Below, in pieces: positions 1-8,645 of a stretch of DNA of 38,566 nucleotides. Both the position numbers and the translations under genes were made by a program. Numbering within the stretch: position 1 is the stretch's first letter; every line of letters begins with the position of its first letter. A model generated the notes under the pieces. It searched no databases. It saw only the letters and a list, made by a program, of their open reading frames with translations, and was not told the DNA's origin. The stretch comes from Flavobacteriales bacterium (GTDB taxonomy: Bacteria > Bacteroidota > Bacteroidia > Flavobacteriales > Schleiferiaceae): assembly GCA_012269745.1 (NCBI GenBank), contig JAAXJR010000013.1, positions 1 to 38,566 of the forward strand, read 5' to 3'.

Positions 1-35
1 TCAGAGGGTCCTTGGTTCGAGCCCAAGAGGAGGAG
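1..35 (+). tRNA. 3' part of a tRNA, probably tRNA-Asn
   Basis: The first 35 bases read as the 3' half of a tRNA. A T-arm is formed by CTTGG (11-15), loop TTCGAGC (16-22) and CCAAG (23-27), followed by an acceptor strand AGGAGGA (28-34) and discriminator G35. CCA is not encoded, as is usual in Bacteroidota. Bases 1-4 (TCAG) look like the 3' strand of an anticodon stem, which with the GTC before the T-stem resembles tRNA-Asn(GTT). The anticodon itself lies outside the window, so the amino acid is an inference. Confidence 0.75.
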
Positions 36-42
36 CAACAGG

Positions 43-72
43 AAAGCCCAGCACTTCGTGCTGGGCTTTTTC
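43..72 (+). terminator. Intrinsic terminator of the tRNA transcript
   Basis: A perfect inverted repeat, AAAGCCCAGCAC (43-54) and GTGCTGGGCTTT (58-69), with a three-base loop is followed by a T-rich tract. This is a strong GC-rich factor-independent terminator eight bases after the tRNA end, so the adhesin gene downstream needs its own promoter. Confidence 0.92.
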
Positions 73-376
73 TTTTTACATACAATTTGCATACAAACCA
101 CGTCCAAACAACCGTGTGCGAGGCTACCCTTTTCATTTAAATACCTCTTCTATTTCTCAGAATAATGCTGCACTCAGGAATAAACATCCTAGGCAAGATT
201 TTGCGAGTGAGCATAAGTTACAATAGTGTGTTCCAAAAATGAGATTCACATTAAATCCAAAATAAGTAGTTCCTACAAAACACGTAGTTGTTAAGTCTTA
301 ATATACTGTAATTCAGTGTGTTATAATTCTTTTTGCCTTGTGGTATTGGTAACTTTATGAAGTAACCCCAAGAACC
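73..376. other. AT-rich intergenic region before the adhesin gene
   Basis: About 300 bases with no credible reading frame. Two CATACAA-like words lie at about 79-97, just after the tRNA terminator; alone they are too little to call an attachment site. A weak -7-like element TAACTTTA (350-357) sits 20 bases before the adhesin start, but no -33 TTTG stands at the usual distance. The adhesin promoter must lie here, but I cannot place it firmly. Confidence 0.5.
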
Positions 377-3300
377 ATGAGACGTCTACTTAACGCATCA
401 TTCGCCCTGTTTTTTGTCTTTGCTTTCAGCTTTAGCGCTAAAGCTTCACACATCGTTGGTGGTGAGATTACGTATACTAAAGCTGCCACTGGCGGTTATG
501 TAGTTTCCCTGACCATGTACCGTGATTGTAGCAGCCCGTGGAATTCAAACTTTCCATCTGTGGTGACTATGCGCGCATACGATGCTGCCACAGGAGTGAA
601 ACTGACCAATAACTTCACATTGACTTCAGATTCCGTAATTCCGGTTCCTAATAATGTGAATGCCAATTGTGTTACCGGCCTTCCAAGCTTTTGTGTGGAG
701 AAGCGTATCTACACCGCTACTTGGAATTACACGGGGAGTGCGATTAATGGAATTGACTTTGAATACTGGTTATGTTGTAGAAATGCCACCATCTCAAACC
801 TCAACAACCCGAACAGTACTGGGATGCGCTACAGAACCACGGTTTTCCCTGGCGGCGTGGGCATCGTAAACAGCACTCCTGTATTTGCTGTAGATCCACC
901 TACCATTGTTGCTGCGGGTAAGCCTACCACCGTAGATTTCGCCGCCACCGATGCTGATGGCGATTCACTCTATTATGAGTTTACCAACGCTTTAAATAGA
1001 TGGGGCAATAGCGTCAGCTATGCAACCGGTTACTCTGGCACAAACCCACTGCCTTCAACGCCTGCGGCATCCATAGGAAGCAACGACGGGATCATCTCTG
1101 CGAACATTACCCAGCAAGGGCAATTCGTCATCTCAGTGTACATCACCGAATACCGCAACGGGATTCCACTAAGTAGAATTCAGCGCGATTACCAATTCAA
1201 CACTGCGACCTTCAGCCTTATGGACATCGTATTAGATACCACCTATAGACCTATCCAGTGTGATTTCACTACTGGAGTAGTTGGTGTGAATGTAGACTTT
1301 GGTCAGGCCCCCTACAACTATAGCTGGAACACTGGAGATACTACTCCAGTCATCTTAAATGCTGGGTCCGGCACCTATACCGTCACCGTTGAAGATGCTA
1401 TTGGATGTATAGATTCTCTCAGCATCATCTTGGCTGAACCAAGCGAACTAAATCCAGGGGTTTTGGGATCAGACCCCTCTTGCTTTGGAGTGAATGACGG
1501 CGCCATTAGTGCGAATATTGATTCCCTGATTGGTCCTTATACCTATAGCCTAAATGGTGTGCAAGGAAGTGGGTACTGGAATACTCTGGACACGGGCTTG
1601 TACAACGTCCTCATAACGGACACCAACGGATACTGTATTTATGACACGGCATTTCAATTGAATTCCACTTCGAATTGGAACCCGGTGGTGATCGATTCCA
1701 TTTATAATCCAACCTGTTGGGACCAGCAGAATGGGGGCATACAGCTTGCGGGATCCAATGCCTCTTTGCGACTAACCTGGGAGAATGGGTCGAATGCCTT
1801 GGCGCGCAGCAACCTTGGTGCCGGCAATTATTCGCTATTCGTTTTAGACACCACTTCTGGCTGTTATGATTCTTTGCATGCATCTATCACCGCGCCCGAT
1901 TCTATCATTTTAGAGCTCTTAGACACCGACAACCTCACCTGTGATGCAAGTAATGACGGCGGGTTTACCATTTACGTTCAAGGCGGCACTGGTGGTAAAT
2001 CCATTTCTATCAACGGCACCGCTGCTAGCCCCTATGCAACTAATGGAGACACTTTGACCTTCGCCAGCCTTGGAAGCGGTTCATTTCAAGTGGACGCTGT
2101 TGATGCTTTGGGATGTTCAAAGAGCCTCTCGCTGAACATCGGTATAGACTCCTCTTGGAACAACATCGCCCTTGCAGCCCTTCAAAACCCGACGTGTTTT
2201 GGGGACACCAATGGTCTGATCACTTTCAGCGGCGATACCACAGGACTTAGCTTCGCTTGGAACGACGGCGTTACAACGCTAAATAGAACAGCATTGGGTG
2301 CTGGGTCGTACCAGCTCACCGTGGCTAACGCTGTGGGATGTGTGGATACCTTGGGGGCGCAGCTTACGCAAAACCCTGCCATGAGCTTTGCTTCAGTGAT
2401 TACCTCAGACGCTTCGTGTGATCACGTTCAAGATGCTAGCATCACCATTGCATTGAATCAAGCGTATGCAGGCTATCAGACCTATTTGAACGGTGCGCTA
2501 CAAAACTCTGATAGCATCACCCCCCTTAACCCAGGGCAATACCTCGTCTCAGTGACCGATTCTAATGGCGCTTGTGGCATAGATACTTCCCTGTCTCTTG
2601 GGTTCAACAGTGCATGGAATGATTTTGCCATCACCAACCTCGATAGCATCTCTTGCTTCGGCGCAAATAACGGTCAGATCACTTTATCCGGGACTTCTAC
2701 CGGGCTTAGTTTCTTATGGAATGATGGATCAACGGATACCTCAAGAAGCAACCTGCAAGCAGGGAGTTACCAGGTCTACCTAACTAATGCAGGGGGATGT
2801 GCAGATACGTTGAGCGCAGCGCTTAGTGAGCCACAAGAGATTCAATTGGCCTTCAGCACTTCAAACGCTACTTGTTCGAGCGCAGCTAATGGCAGCATCA
2901 ACTTCGCAGCAACTGGGGGCTCCGGAGTGCTAAGCGCGTTGTTAGATTCTTCCGCACTTCAAGGAAACTTAATCACAGGGCTCGGCTCAAACAGCTACTT
3001 GCTTAGTGTTAGCGATGCGAACGGCTGTAGCGTCGATACAAACATTGCCGTAGGAGTAGACTCCTCTTGGAACAACATCGCCCTTGCGGCCCTTCAAAAC
3101 CCGACGTGTTTTGGGGACACCAATGGTCTGATCACTTTCAGCGGCGATACCACAGGACTTAGCTTCGCTTGGAACGACGGCGTTACAACGCTAAATAGAA
3201 CAGCATTGGGTGCTGGGTCGTACCAGCTCACCGTGGCTAACGCTGTGGGATGTGTGGATACCTTGGGGGCGCAGCTTACGCAAAGTGCACCGCTGATGAT

Positions 3301-4495
3301 TGGAGCTATTACGACGGTAGACGCTTCTTGTGGTTCGGGGATGGATGGAGAGATTTCAGCAAGCGCAATGGGCGGAGCAGCCCCATATACCTACACCATT
3401 GGAGCAGCTTCAAACAGCAATGGGAATTTCAGTGGATTGAGCAGCGGAGCCTACTTAATCACCGTGTTCGATTCAACGGGTGTTTGTTCAGTGGATTCTG
3501 TGGTTGACGTCTTTGGCTCGGCACAAGGATGGAACAACATTACAGGTGCCATTACTGATCCAGTGCAATGCCACGGAACGAGCACAGGTAATATTGTAGT
3601 TCAAACCATCAATGGGGCAGCGGCTAGCAGTGCGTTCTATTGGATGGATGATGCAACTGCGCCACTTAGTCGTTTTGGAGTAGATGCGGGGAGCTATGTT
3701 TTGGTTATAGACAATGGCGAAGGGTGTTCAGATACCATGAGCTTTACCGTGGATGATGTGGCACCAATTTCGGTCCAAACCATCCTCAAGGAAGAGCAAT
3801 GTTTCGGCGACGGCATGGGAGAAATTTCTTTGCAGGTCAGCGGTGGAATGGCACCGTATTACTTTAATTGGCCAGGGGTAAATACCAGTGGGAAGAGCAT
3901 GTTGAACGGCGTTTCAGCAGGTATCTACTACCCAACCATTATGGACGATAACGGCTGCCTCTGGGCAGATACTATAGAGCTAGGCGGTCCAGAAGAAATT
4001 ACCGTGGACCTCAGCCACACCGATCCATATTCTTGTGGCTCCGAAGACGGCGTTATTGATATGATGATTGAAGGGGGCTCTTACCCGTATTACATCACCT
4101 TGAATGGTACACAGATTCCGAACTACTATGATAACGCTTCGGCTGGTGTGCAGGAGATTGTTATACAAGATGCGGTAGGATGTGAATGGGAGACCACAAT
4201 TGAATTGGTCCCGTCGCATAACCTCGTGGTTTACATTCCTAATGCCTTTACGCCAACTGGGGATGGCACGAATGAGAATTTCGACGTGAAAGGCGACCCT
4301 GCCTGCTTTACGGACACAGAATTTATCATCACCGACCGTTGGGGTAATGTATACTTCCGCACGGAGAAACCGTTTGAAGAATTCTGGGACGGCAGCCTTC
4401 CGGATCTTCCTGAAGCACAAAATTTGGCCCAATTCCAATTCCGCTTCACCTCCAACGAATATGTACAGACGGGAAGTTTAACTATGCTTAAGTAG
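377..4495 (+). CDS. Giant SprB-repeat surface adhesin with T9SS type B sorting domain
   Basis: A 1372-residue secreted protein, probably exposed on the cell surface. Residues 1-23 are a signal peptide ending in AKA. Residues 24-280 start with SHIVGGEITY and match the N-terminal domain common in large Bacteroidota surface proteins. From about residue 285 to 1280 come tandem modules of about 75-80 residues, each with a PTCFGDTNG-like start and a GSYQLTV-like strand; these are SprB/PKD-like repeats. Residues 1284-1372 begin VVYIPNAFTPTGDGTNENF and contain ITDRWGNVYF, the gliding-motility-associated (CHU_C, type B) domain that directs export by T9SS. Family knowledge suggests attachment or gliding; the specific role is inferred. 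Two modules (residues about 590-665 and 894-969) are encoded by almost identical DNA. The gene is followed after 32 bases by another T9SS cargo gene, so the two are probably transcribed together. Confidence 0.93.
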   Translation: MRRLLNASFALFFVFAFSFSAKASHIVGGEITYTKAATGGYVVSLTMYRDCSSPWNSNFPSVVTMRAYDAATGVKLTNNFTLTSDSVIPVPNNVNANCVTGLPSFCVEKRIYTATWNYTGSAINGIDFEYWLCCRNATISNLNNPNSTGMRYRTTVFPGGVGIVNSTPVFAVDPPTIVAAGKPTTVDFAATDADGDSLYYEFTNALNRWGNSVSYATGYSGTNPLPSTPAASIGSNDGIISANITQQGQFVISVYITEYRNGIPLSRIQRDYQFNTATFSLMDIVLDTTYRPIQCDFTTGVVGVNVDFGQAPYNYSWNTGDTTPVILNAGSGTYTVTVEDAIGCIDSLSIILAEPSELNPGVLGSDPSCFGVNDGAISANIDSLIGPYTYSLNGVQGSGYWNTLDTGLYNVLITDTNGYCIYDTAFQLNSTSNWNPVVIDSIYNPTCWDQQNGGIQLAGSNASLRLTWENGSNALARSNLGAGNYSLFVLDTTSGCYDSLHASITAPDSIILELLDTDNLTCDASNDGGFTIYVQGGTGGKSISINGTAASPYATNGDTLTFASLGSGSFQVDAVDALGCSKSLSLNIGIDSSWNNIALAALQNPTCFGDTNGLITFSGDTTGLSFAWNDGVTTLNRTALGAGSYQLTVANAVGCVDTLGAQLTQNPAMSFASVITSDASCDHVQDASITIALNQAYAGYQTYLNGALQNSDSITPLNPGQYLVSVTDSNGACGIDTSLSLGFNSAWNDFAITNLDSISCFGANNGQITLSGTSTGLSFLWNDGSTDTSRSNLQAGSYQVYLTNAGGCADTLSAALSEPQEIQLAFSTSNATCSSAANGSINFAATGGSGVLSALLDSSALQGNLITGLGSNSYLLSVSDANGCSVDTNIAVGVDSSWNNIALAALQNPTCFGDTNGLITFSGDTTGLSFAWNDGVTTLNRTALGAGSYQLTVANAVGCVDTLGAQLTQSAPLMIGAITTVDASCGSGMDGEISASAMGGAAPYTYTIGAASNSNGNFSGLSSGAYLITVFDSTGVCSVDSVVDVFGSAQGWNNITGAITDPVQCHGTSTGNIVVQTINGAAASSAFYWMDDATAPLSRFGVDAGSYVLVIDNGEGCSDTMSFTVDDVAPISVQTILKEEQCFGDGMGEISLQVSGGMAPYYFNWPGVNTSGKSMLNGVSAGIYYPTIMDDNGCLWADTIELGGPEEITVDLSHTDPYSCGSEDGVIDMMIEGGSYPYYITLNGTQIPNYYDNASAGVQEIVIQDAVGCEWETTIELVPSHNLVVYIPNAFTPTGDGTNENFDVKGDPACFTDTEFIITDRWGNVYFRTEKPFEEFWDGSLPDLPEAQNLAQFQFRFTSNEYVQTGSLTMLK
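2145..2372 (+). repeat. Direct repeat copy 1 inside the adhesin gene
   Basis: A 228-base segment repeated in the same frame 912 bases downstream (3057-3284). By eye the copies differ only at 2176/3088 (A versus G), a silent change in an alanine codon. Neighbouring modules have diverged strongly in DNA. Confidence 0.95.
3057..3284 (+). repeat. Direct repeat copy 2 inside the adhesin gene
   Basis: Second copy of the 228-base repeat, 912 bases (304 codons) after the first and in frame. Identity begins at TAGACTCC and stops after CGCAAA, so the unit covers one adhesin module exactly. Recombination between the copies would remove 304 residues without shifting the frame. Confidence 0.95.
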
Positions 4496-4507
4496 GCTCT
4501 TTGGGGG

Positions 4508-4529
4508 ATAAGAGTATCTTTACTCTTAT
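4508..4529 (+). promoter_or_regulatory. Hairpin overlapping the start codon of the 4528 gene
   Basis: A perfect 9-base inverted repeat, ATAAGAGTA (4508-4516) and TACTCTTAT (4521-4529), with loop TCTT. The 3' arm contains the first two bases of the ATG at 4528. In the mRNA this would hide the start codon. The stem is AT-rich and has no T-run after it, so it is not a terminator. A translational role is inference. Confidence 0.5.
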
Positions 4530-5784
4530 GACGAAATACTTTCTTTCTGCCCTACTGACAGTAGGTTCCCTTTTGGGTTGGTCCCAGAGCCTTCCGTTCG
4601 ATTTTGAAAATGCAACCTCTGGTATGGTAGGCTATGATGGAGCTACATTCACCATTGTCTCCAATCCAGATACTGCAGGAAACAGCAGTAGTAATGTGGC
4701 AAAAATTGTCAAGGTCAACGTAAATGACCTATGGGCCGGTGGGAAAATTACGTCCGTATCCTCGTTAGATTTCACCACGTCGGCCTCAAGCGTACTCTCC
4801 ATGAAGGTGTATACCACCGAGCCTGTGGGGACAATTATCAAGGTGAAATTAGAGAACCCGTATACTAGTGAAGTAGATGCTGTAACCACTGTGAGTGGCG
4901 CTTGGGAGACACTTACCTTCGATTTCGGCATTCCTGCCCCTTATGGGAGTGCCGATCTCGTCATCATGCCGCAGCCACACACTAATGGCGGGGGAAATAC
5001 TTTCTACATTGATGATATTGAGCAGAAGCCGGGACTTATTGCTACACCGAGGTTGGGCCCGCCGATCACCTTTGAATCTGGAACGAACCCAAGACACCTT
5101 TTCGATTTTGAAAGTGCTATTTCAGACGTGGTTCCTAACCCAGATATCAGCACGGCCAACGGGAGTGCTATGGTTGGAAAAATAGTCCGCTACCTAGGTG
5201 CTCCATGGGGCGGAAGTAAGATTGAATTTGTCAATAATCTAGACTTTAGCAATCACCCGCAGATCAGCATGAAGGTATGGACGAATGCGGCCATTGGCAC
5301 CAATATCACCTTGAAGGCGGAGAAGCCTTTTTGGGGTGAAGAACGCAGTGTGCAAACCACAAAGACCGGGGAATGGGAGACCCTGACCTTCGATTTTACT
5401 AATGCGCCGACAGATATGAATGTACTCGCATTTATGTTTGATTTTGTTGCCGGTAGTTCGAATGTAGGCGACGGTAGCGCCGCCTCCACCTTTTACTTTG
5501 ACGATATTCACTACTCTGATATCGCCTTGGGTACTGAAGATCTGGAATTGGCAGATTATTCCGTTTATCCCAATCCCGCTAGTGACCTGTGGAACGTGAA
5601 TGACCCGCTCCGAAACATCGAGCAAATAGAGGTTTTAAGCATCGAGGGTAAACTGCTTGACATTGTTCATTCGAATGATGCTTCAACGATACAGATCGAC
5701 GCATCACGCTATCCTGCCGGCGTCTATTTAGCGAAAATTTTTACTCAGGACGGAGAACAAATGATTAAGCTCTTCAAGGAATAA
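4528..5784 (+). CDS. Secreted protein with two beta-sandwich modules and T9SS type A tail
   Basis: The protein is 418 residues from ATG at 4528. An upstream in-frame TTG at 4501 would put charged residues before the signal peptide and is not preferred. Residues 1-20 are a signal peptide (TKYFLSALLTVGSLLGWSQS). Two related modules follow, about 24-165 and 192-330. Each opens with FDFE, contains a GAWETLTFDF or GEWETLTFDF strand and ends in a FYIDDI or FYFDDI strand, like carbohydrate-binding beta-sandwich domains of marine Bacteroidota. The C-terminus (VYPNPASDLWNV onward, about the last 75 residues) is a T9SS type A sorting domain. No catalytic domain is visible, so it is probably a binding or matrix protein. 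It lies between the adhesin gene and an Omp85-like gene with short gaps, suggesting one surface operon. The ligand is unknown. Confidence 0.85.
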   Translation: MTKYFLSALLTVGSLLGWSQSLPFDFENATSGMVGYDGATFTIVSNPDTAGNSSSNVAKIVKVNVNDLWAGGKITSVSSLDFTTSASSVLSMKVYTTEPVGTIIKVKLENPYTSEVDAVTTVSGAWETLTFDFGIPAPYGSADLVIMPQPHTNGGGNTFYIDDIEQKPGLIATPRLGPPITFESGTNPRHLFDFESAISDVVPNPDISTANGSAMVGKIVRYLGAPWGGSKIEFVNNLDFSNHPQISMKVWTNAAIGTNITLKAEKPFWGEERSVQTTKTGEWETLTFDFTNAPTDMNVLAFMFDFVAGSSNVGDGSAASTFYFDDIHYSDIALGTEDLELADYSVYPNPASDLWNVNDPLRNIEQIEVLSIEGKLLDIVHSNDASTIQIDASRYPAGVYLAKIFTQDGEQMIKLFKE

Positions 5785-5804
5785 CCCCCCCTGCTTAGTA
5801 CCCT

Positions 5805-7235
5805 ATGACCCTGCCAAAAATTTACCTACCCATATTGCTCAGCTTGCTGCTGACTTCGGTGCCATCGAGCGCCCAGGAACTCTTTGAGCTTGAGCCCGGT
5901 CAAAGCATGCTCATGCACGGCAAAGGCCCAGGGCAGGATGCGACTATCAACCCTTTTGAAGGTCAGGAATGTTACGCGATTATTGAGAACACTGGTGAAT
6001 TTTCTTTTACCATTCGGGTCCAATTTCAAGGTGAAATCACCCTCACAGAAATCATCGAGCCCGGAGAGGAAATGCAGATCCTCTTTAAAGCCAATCATGA
6101 GCTCTATTTAGACGGTACCGCGGAAGCAACGATGGGTGCTAGTGTAGACTACCGACCTATTGAAAAAGAAAGCTTCCCTTTGGTTCGTAGTTATCTTGAA
6201 AACATGCTTGGTGCGCAGAAAGATCCTGCTGCCCCACAATTGATCAACTACCCCACCCTCGCCTATTCGCCTGAGACACGCTGGGAATTTGGAGTGAGCA
6301 GTCTATACGTTTATTCGGCCAAAAGGGATTTGACGAACCGATTGAGCGAGATAAAGGCGTTTACCTTTTACACGCAAGAGAATCAGTACGGGTTTTGGCT
6401 CGACCATGCCGTTTACACCGATAAGAACAAGTGGTTCGTCTATGGCCGCGCACGATACCAGAGCTTTCCGCTGTTGTTCTATGGAATAGGCCCGGATTCG
6501 CCTTCTGAATTTACAGCTCTTATCGACGGAAATTACACCTTGCTCAGAGAACGTATCCTGCGCGAGATTCAGCCTTCGCTCTACTTCGGACTAGAGCTCG
6601 ATTACCAGCGGCTGGCTAATGTGAACTATTTGGAAACTACACCGGATTATGTCGCGCCCGCTTTGGGTGAAAACGGCTCCACCAATCTTGGGATTGGGCT
6701 TGGGTTGTTGTATGACAACATTCACAACGCCATGAATCCTCGAGAGGGCTTCTACAGCGAATGGGCCTTTATGAATTACAACGACGCCATGGGCAGTGAT
6801 TATAATTTTACCACATACATCTCTGATACGCGTATCTACCGGCCCGTGAAAGAGAATACGGTCTTCGCCGCCCAGGTCTATGGCCAATTCACCGCTGGCG
6901 ATGCCCCATTCAACATGCTCGCACTTATGGGCGGGGAAAGCCTTATGCGCGGTTATTATCTCGGTCGCTACAGAGACAAAAATCTGGTAGCTGGCCAGGT
7001 CGAATACCGCATACTGCCTTTCTCCTTTTCCAAGCGCTTTGGCGCGAGCCTATTCTTAGCTGCAGGTCAAGTCTATGGCACTGACCATAGTTTTGATTGG
7101 AACGGCTTCTTGCCCACCGGAGGAGCCGGTATTCGCTACCTCATCTTCCCAGACAAGGATATTTATACTAGGATTGATGTTTCTTACACTAGAGAAGGAA
7201 GCGGGGTTTACTTCTTTATCGGAGAAGCTTTTTAA
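5805..7235 (+). CDS. Omp85/BamA-superfamily outer-membrane barrel with unusual N-terminal domain
   Basis: A 476-residue protein with signal peptide (residues 1-23, ending SSA). Residues 24-118 form a small, beta-rich domain I do not recognise, not clearly a POTRA repeat. Residues about 155-476 look like a 16-stranded Omp85 barrel. They contain the YDNIHNAMNPREG stretch (303-315), similar to the Omp85 YDxRDNxxxPxxG signature, and GGESLMRGYYLG (376-387), the conserved L6-loop (V/M)RG(F/Y) motif. The protein ends in phenylalanine, as outer-membrane barrels usually do. Omp85 proteins insert or export proteins or lipids across the outer membrane. The gene starts 20 bases after a T9SS cargo gene, so it may serve those surface proteins; that link is inference. 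Confidence 0.82.
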   Translation: MTLPKIYLPILLSLLLTSVPSSAQELFELEPGQSMLMHGKGPGQDATINPFEGQECYAIIENTGEFSFTIRVQFQGEITLTEIIEPGEEMQILFKANHELYLDGTAEATMGASVDYRPIEKESFPLVRSYLENMLGAQKDPAAPQLINYPTLAYSPETRWEFGVSSLYVYSAKRDLTNRLSEIKAFTFYTQENQYGFWLDHAVYTDKNKWFVYGRARYQSFPLLFYGIGPDSPSEFTALIDGNYTLLRERILREIQPSLYFGLELDYQRLANVNYLETTPDYVAPALGENGSTNLGIGLGLLYDNIHNAMNPREGFYSEWAFMNYNDAMGSDYNFTTYISDTRIYRPVKENTVFAAQVYGQFTAGDAPFNMLALMGGESLMRGYYLGRYRDKNLVAGQVEYRILPFSFSKRFGASLFLAAGQVYGTDHSFDWNGFLPTGGAGIRYLIFPDKDIYTRIDVSYTREGSGVYFFIGEAF

Positions 7236-7263
7236 GCTGAAAAATCTTAATTGAAGCTATCAA

Positions 7264-7292
7264 TTGTGACCAAGGCCAAATACCCTATTTTG
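7264..7292 (+). promoter_or_regulatory. Probable promoter of the cupin gene
   Basis: TTG (7264-7266) and TATTTTG (7286-7292) are 19 bases apart, close to the Bacteroidota -33 TTTG / -7 TAnnTTTG pattern. The predicted transcript would start about 12-16 bases before the ATG at 7313. Confidence 0.45.
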
Positions 7293-7312
7293 AAGGCATT
7301 AACATTTCTCAG

Positions 7313-7792
7313 ATGAAATCAATTAAGTTACTCGCTGCATTGATCATTGGATTTGCAGCCCATGCACAATCGGATTCTTATGCTATCACTTCATATGCAG
7401 ATGAAGGCTTCCTTGCACCTAATACGCACTATTTGGGCGAAGCATGGTTGCATTTTGCAATGCCCCAAGATTCCTTAACGGGATATGGCATTACGAAGGC
7501 TGAATTCAAGGCAAACTCGACGTTGAATTGGCACAAGCACGGCTCAGTCCAAGTATTAGTCATCGTAGATGGCGTGGGCTACTATCAGGAACGCGGCAAA
7601 GAGCCTATTCTAATCAAGGAAGGTGATATCATCAAGTGTGATCCAGGCACAGAGCATTGGCATTCGTCTTCCAAGGAACACAATGTAACCTACCTGGCTA
7701 TTTACGGCGGAGGAACCCCCACGGAATGGACTGAAGAGTTGACCCGTGAAACGTACGATGCAGTTGCGGAAAAATTAGCTGCTTCTAAATAA
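7313..7792 (+). CDS. Exported cupin-domain protein
   Basis: A 159-residue protein with a signal peptide (MKSIKLLAALIIGFAAHA, then Q). The rest is one cupin barrel. Motif 1 is WHKHGSVQVLVIVDGVGYY, about residues 75-93, with two histidines. Motif 2 is the PGTEHWHSSS stretch, about residues 111-120, with two more histidines. These could bind one metal ion as in small cupins linked to quercetinase-like or sugar-binding proteins. The canonical motif-1 glutamate position is occupied by glutamine, as in some small cupin families. A periplasmic location is inferred from the signal peptide. It has its own promoter-like sequence and stands alone. Substrate unknown. Confidence 0.85.
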   Translation: MKSIKLLAALIIGFAAHAQSDSYAITSYADEGFLAPNTHYLGEAWLHFAMPQDSLTGYGITKAEFKANSTLNWHKHGSVQVLVIVDGVGYYQERGKEPILIKEGDIIKCDPGTEHWHSSSKEHNVTYLAIYGGGTPTEWTEELTRETYDAVAEKLAASK

Positions 7793-7806
7793 CGCAGGAT
7801 TGTTCC

Positions 7807-7838
7807 AATAAAAAACCCCCTTCTTTCGAAGAGGGTTT
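7807..7838 (-). terminator. Terminator between convergent genes, best oriented for the minus-strand gene
   Basis: AAACCCCCTTC (7813-7823) pairs with GAAGAGGGTTT (7828-7838) with one mismatch and a four-base loop. Read on the minus strand the stem is followed by a run of T (complement of 7807-7815), which makes it an intrinsic terminator for the gene at 7863-8645. On the plus strand it may stop the cupin transcript, but lacks a good T-run. Confidence 0.8.
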
Positions 7839-7862
7839 GTGAAAGTTTAAAATTGGCTTCTA

Positions 7863-8645
7863 TTACTTCAAACCACTTAATGGAATGAAAGGAGCCTTCA
7901 CCCAAGAGACAAATTTGTCTGCAAGGCCGTAGAAGAAGCTGTATACCGCAAGAGAAACGTACAGTTGGATCAACATAATGATTACTCCAACAAACGCCAT
8001 ACCTGCACCTACTAGCCCTTCGATGGTCCATCCTGCACCTGCGTAGGTATCAGACATGATTTCCATGCCGTATAGACCTGTGAATAGTTCTGCGATAGCA
8101 TCTAGGCCTACCATTCCAGCAAAGGTTCCCAATACTGTCATCGGTAGATCAGCAGCACCAGCTGCTAGATTTAAACTGTGTGAATAAGTAAATACGTCCG
8201 CATTTACCAGATAAGAAACCACACCTACAACTGCAGTAAAGAATGCGCTCATTGCCGCGAAGTAACCTACTGCTTTGATGTTAGTGATCACTAGATCCTT
8301 AAATACGAACCCTACCGTATTACTTGTAGAAGACGATAGCTCGTCCCCGGCGTTACGGATGATCTTCGCAAGCGGGAAAGCAGCGTAGATGTAAATAAGT
8401 GTCGCAATTGCGCTACCTACTTTAGACAATGCGCTTCCTTCACCAGATAGTGCATCAATACCGCCTGTTACTACACCATAAAGCATAGAAATCAATACTG
8501 CAAAGGCAACCACCTTGTACACAAATCCGAGCCAAGCTTTCGCTGAGTCTTCAGAGCTGCTAATTACTTCGTTCCAATTGTTTCTTGGAAGCATCCCGTT
8601 CACCTTCTCAGGAAAATCGAGGACTTGATTTACATAGTTAATCAT
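7863..8645 (-). CDS. Multi-pass inner-membrane protein of unknown function
   Basis: A 260-residue protein that I do not assign to a family. The first 38 residues are soluble and acidic. Hydrophobic segments lie at about 39-62, 75-97, 121-147, 165-185 and 208-240, giving four or five membrane spans. The spans are rich in Gly, Ala and Val, and the tail SWVKAPFIPLSGLK is short and basic. There is no signal peptide, cofactor motif or conserved charged pair pointing to a transporter class. It is monocistronic: a strong terminator follows it, and upstream lies a 409-base gap, the longest in the window. That isolation suggests independent regulation. Codon use resembles its neighbours, so it is likely a real gene. 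Confidence 0.8.
   Translation of the reverse strand: MINYVNQVLDFPEKVNGMLPRNNWNEVISSSEDSAKAWLGFVYKVVAFAVLISMLYGVVTGGIDALSGEGSALSKVGSAIATLIYIYAAFPLAKIIRNAGDELSSSTSNTVGFVFKDLVITNIKAVGYFAAMSAFFTAVVGVVSYLVNADVFTYSHSLNLAAGAADLPMTVLGTFAGMVGLDAIAELFTGLYGMEIMSDTYAGAGWTIEGLVGAGMAFVGVIIMLIQLYVSLAVYSFFYGLADKFVSWVKAPFIPLSGLK

Noticed and set aside
79-100. Repeated CATACAA words after the tRNA terminator, as at an integration site
   Set aside because: No integrase, second copy of the tRNA end or foreign gene block was seen in the window.
2145-3284. CRISPR-like or insertion-sequence repeat
   Set aside because: The repeat is in frame within one gene, matches one protein module and has no terminal inverted repeats or spacer pattern.
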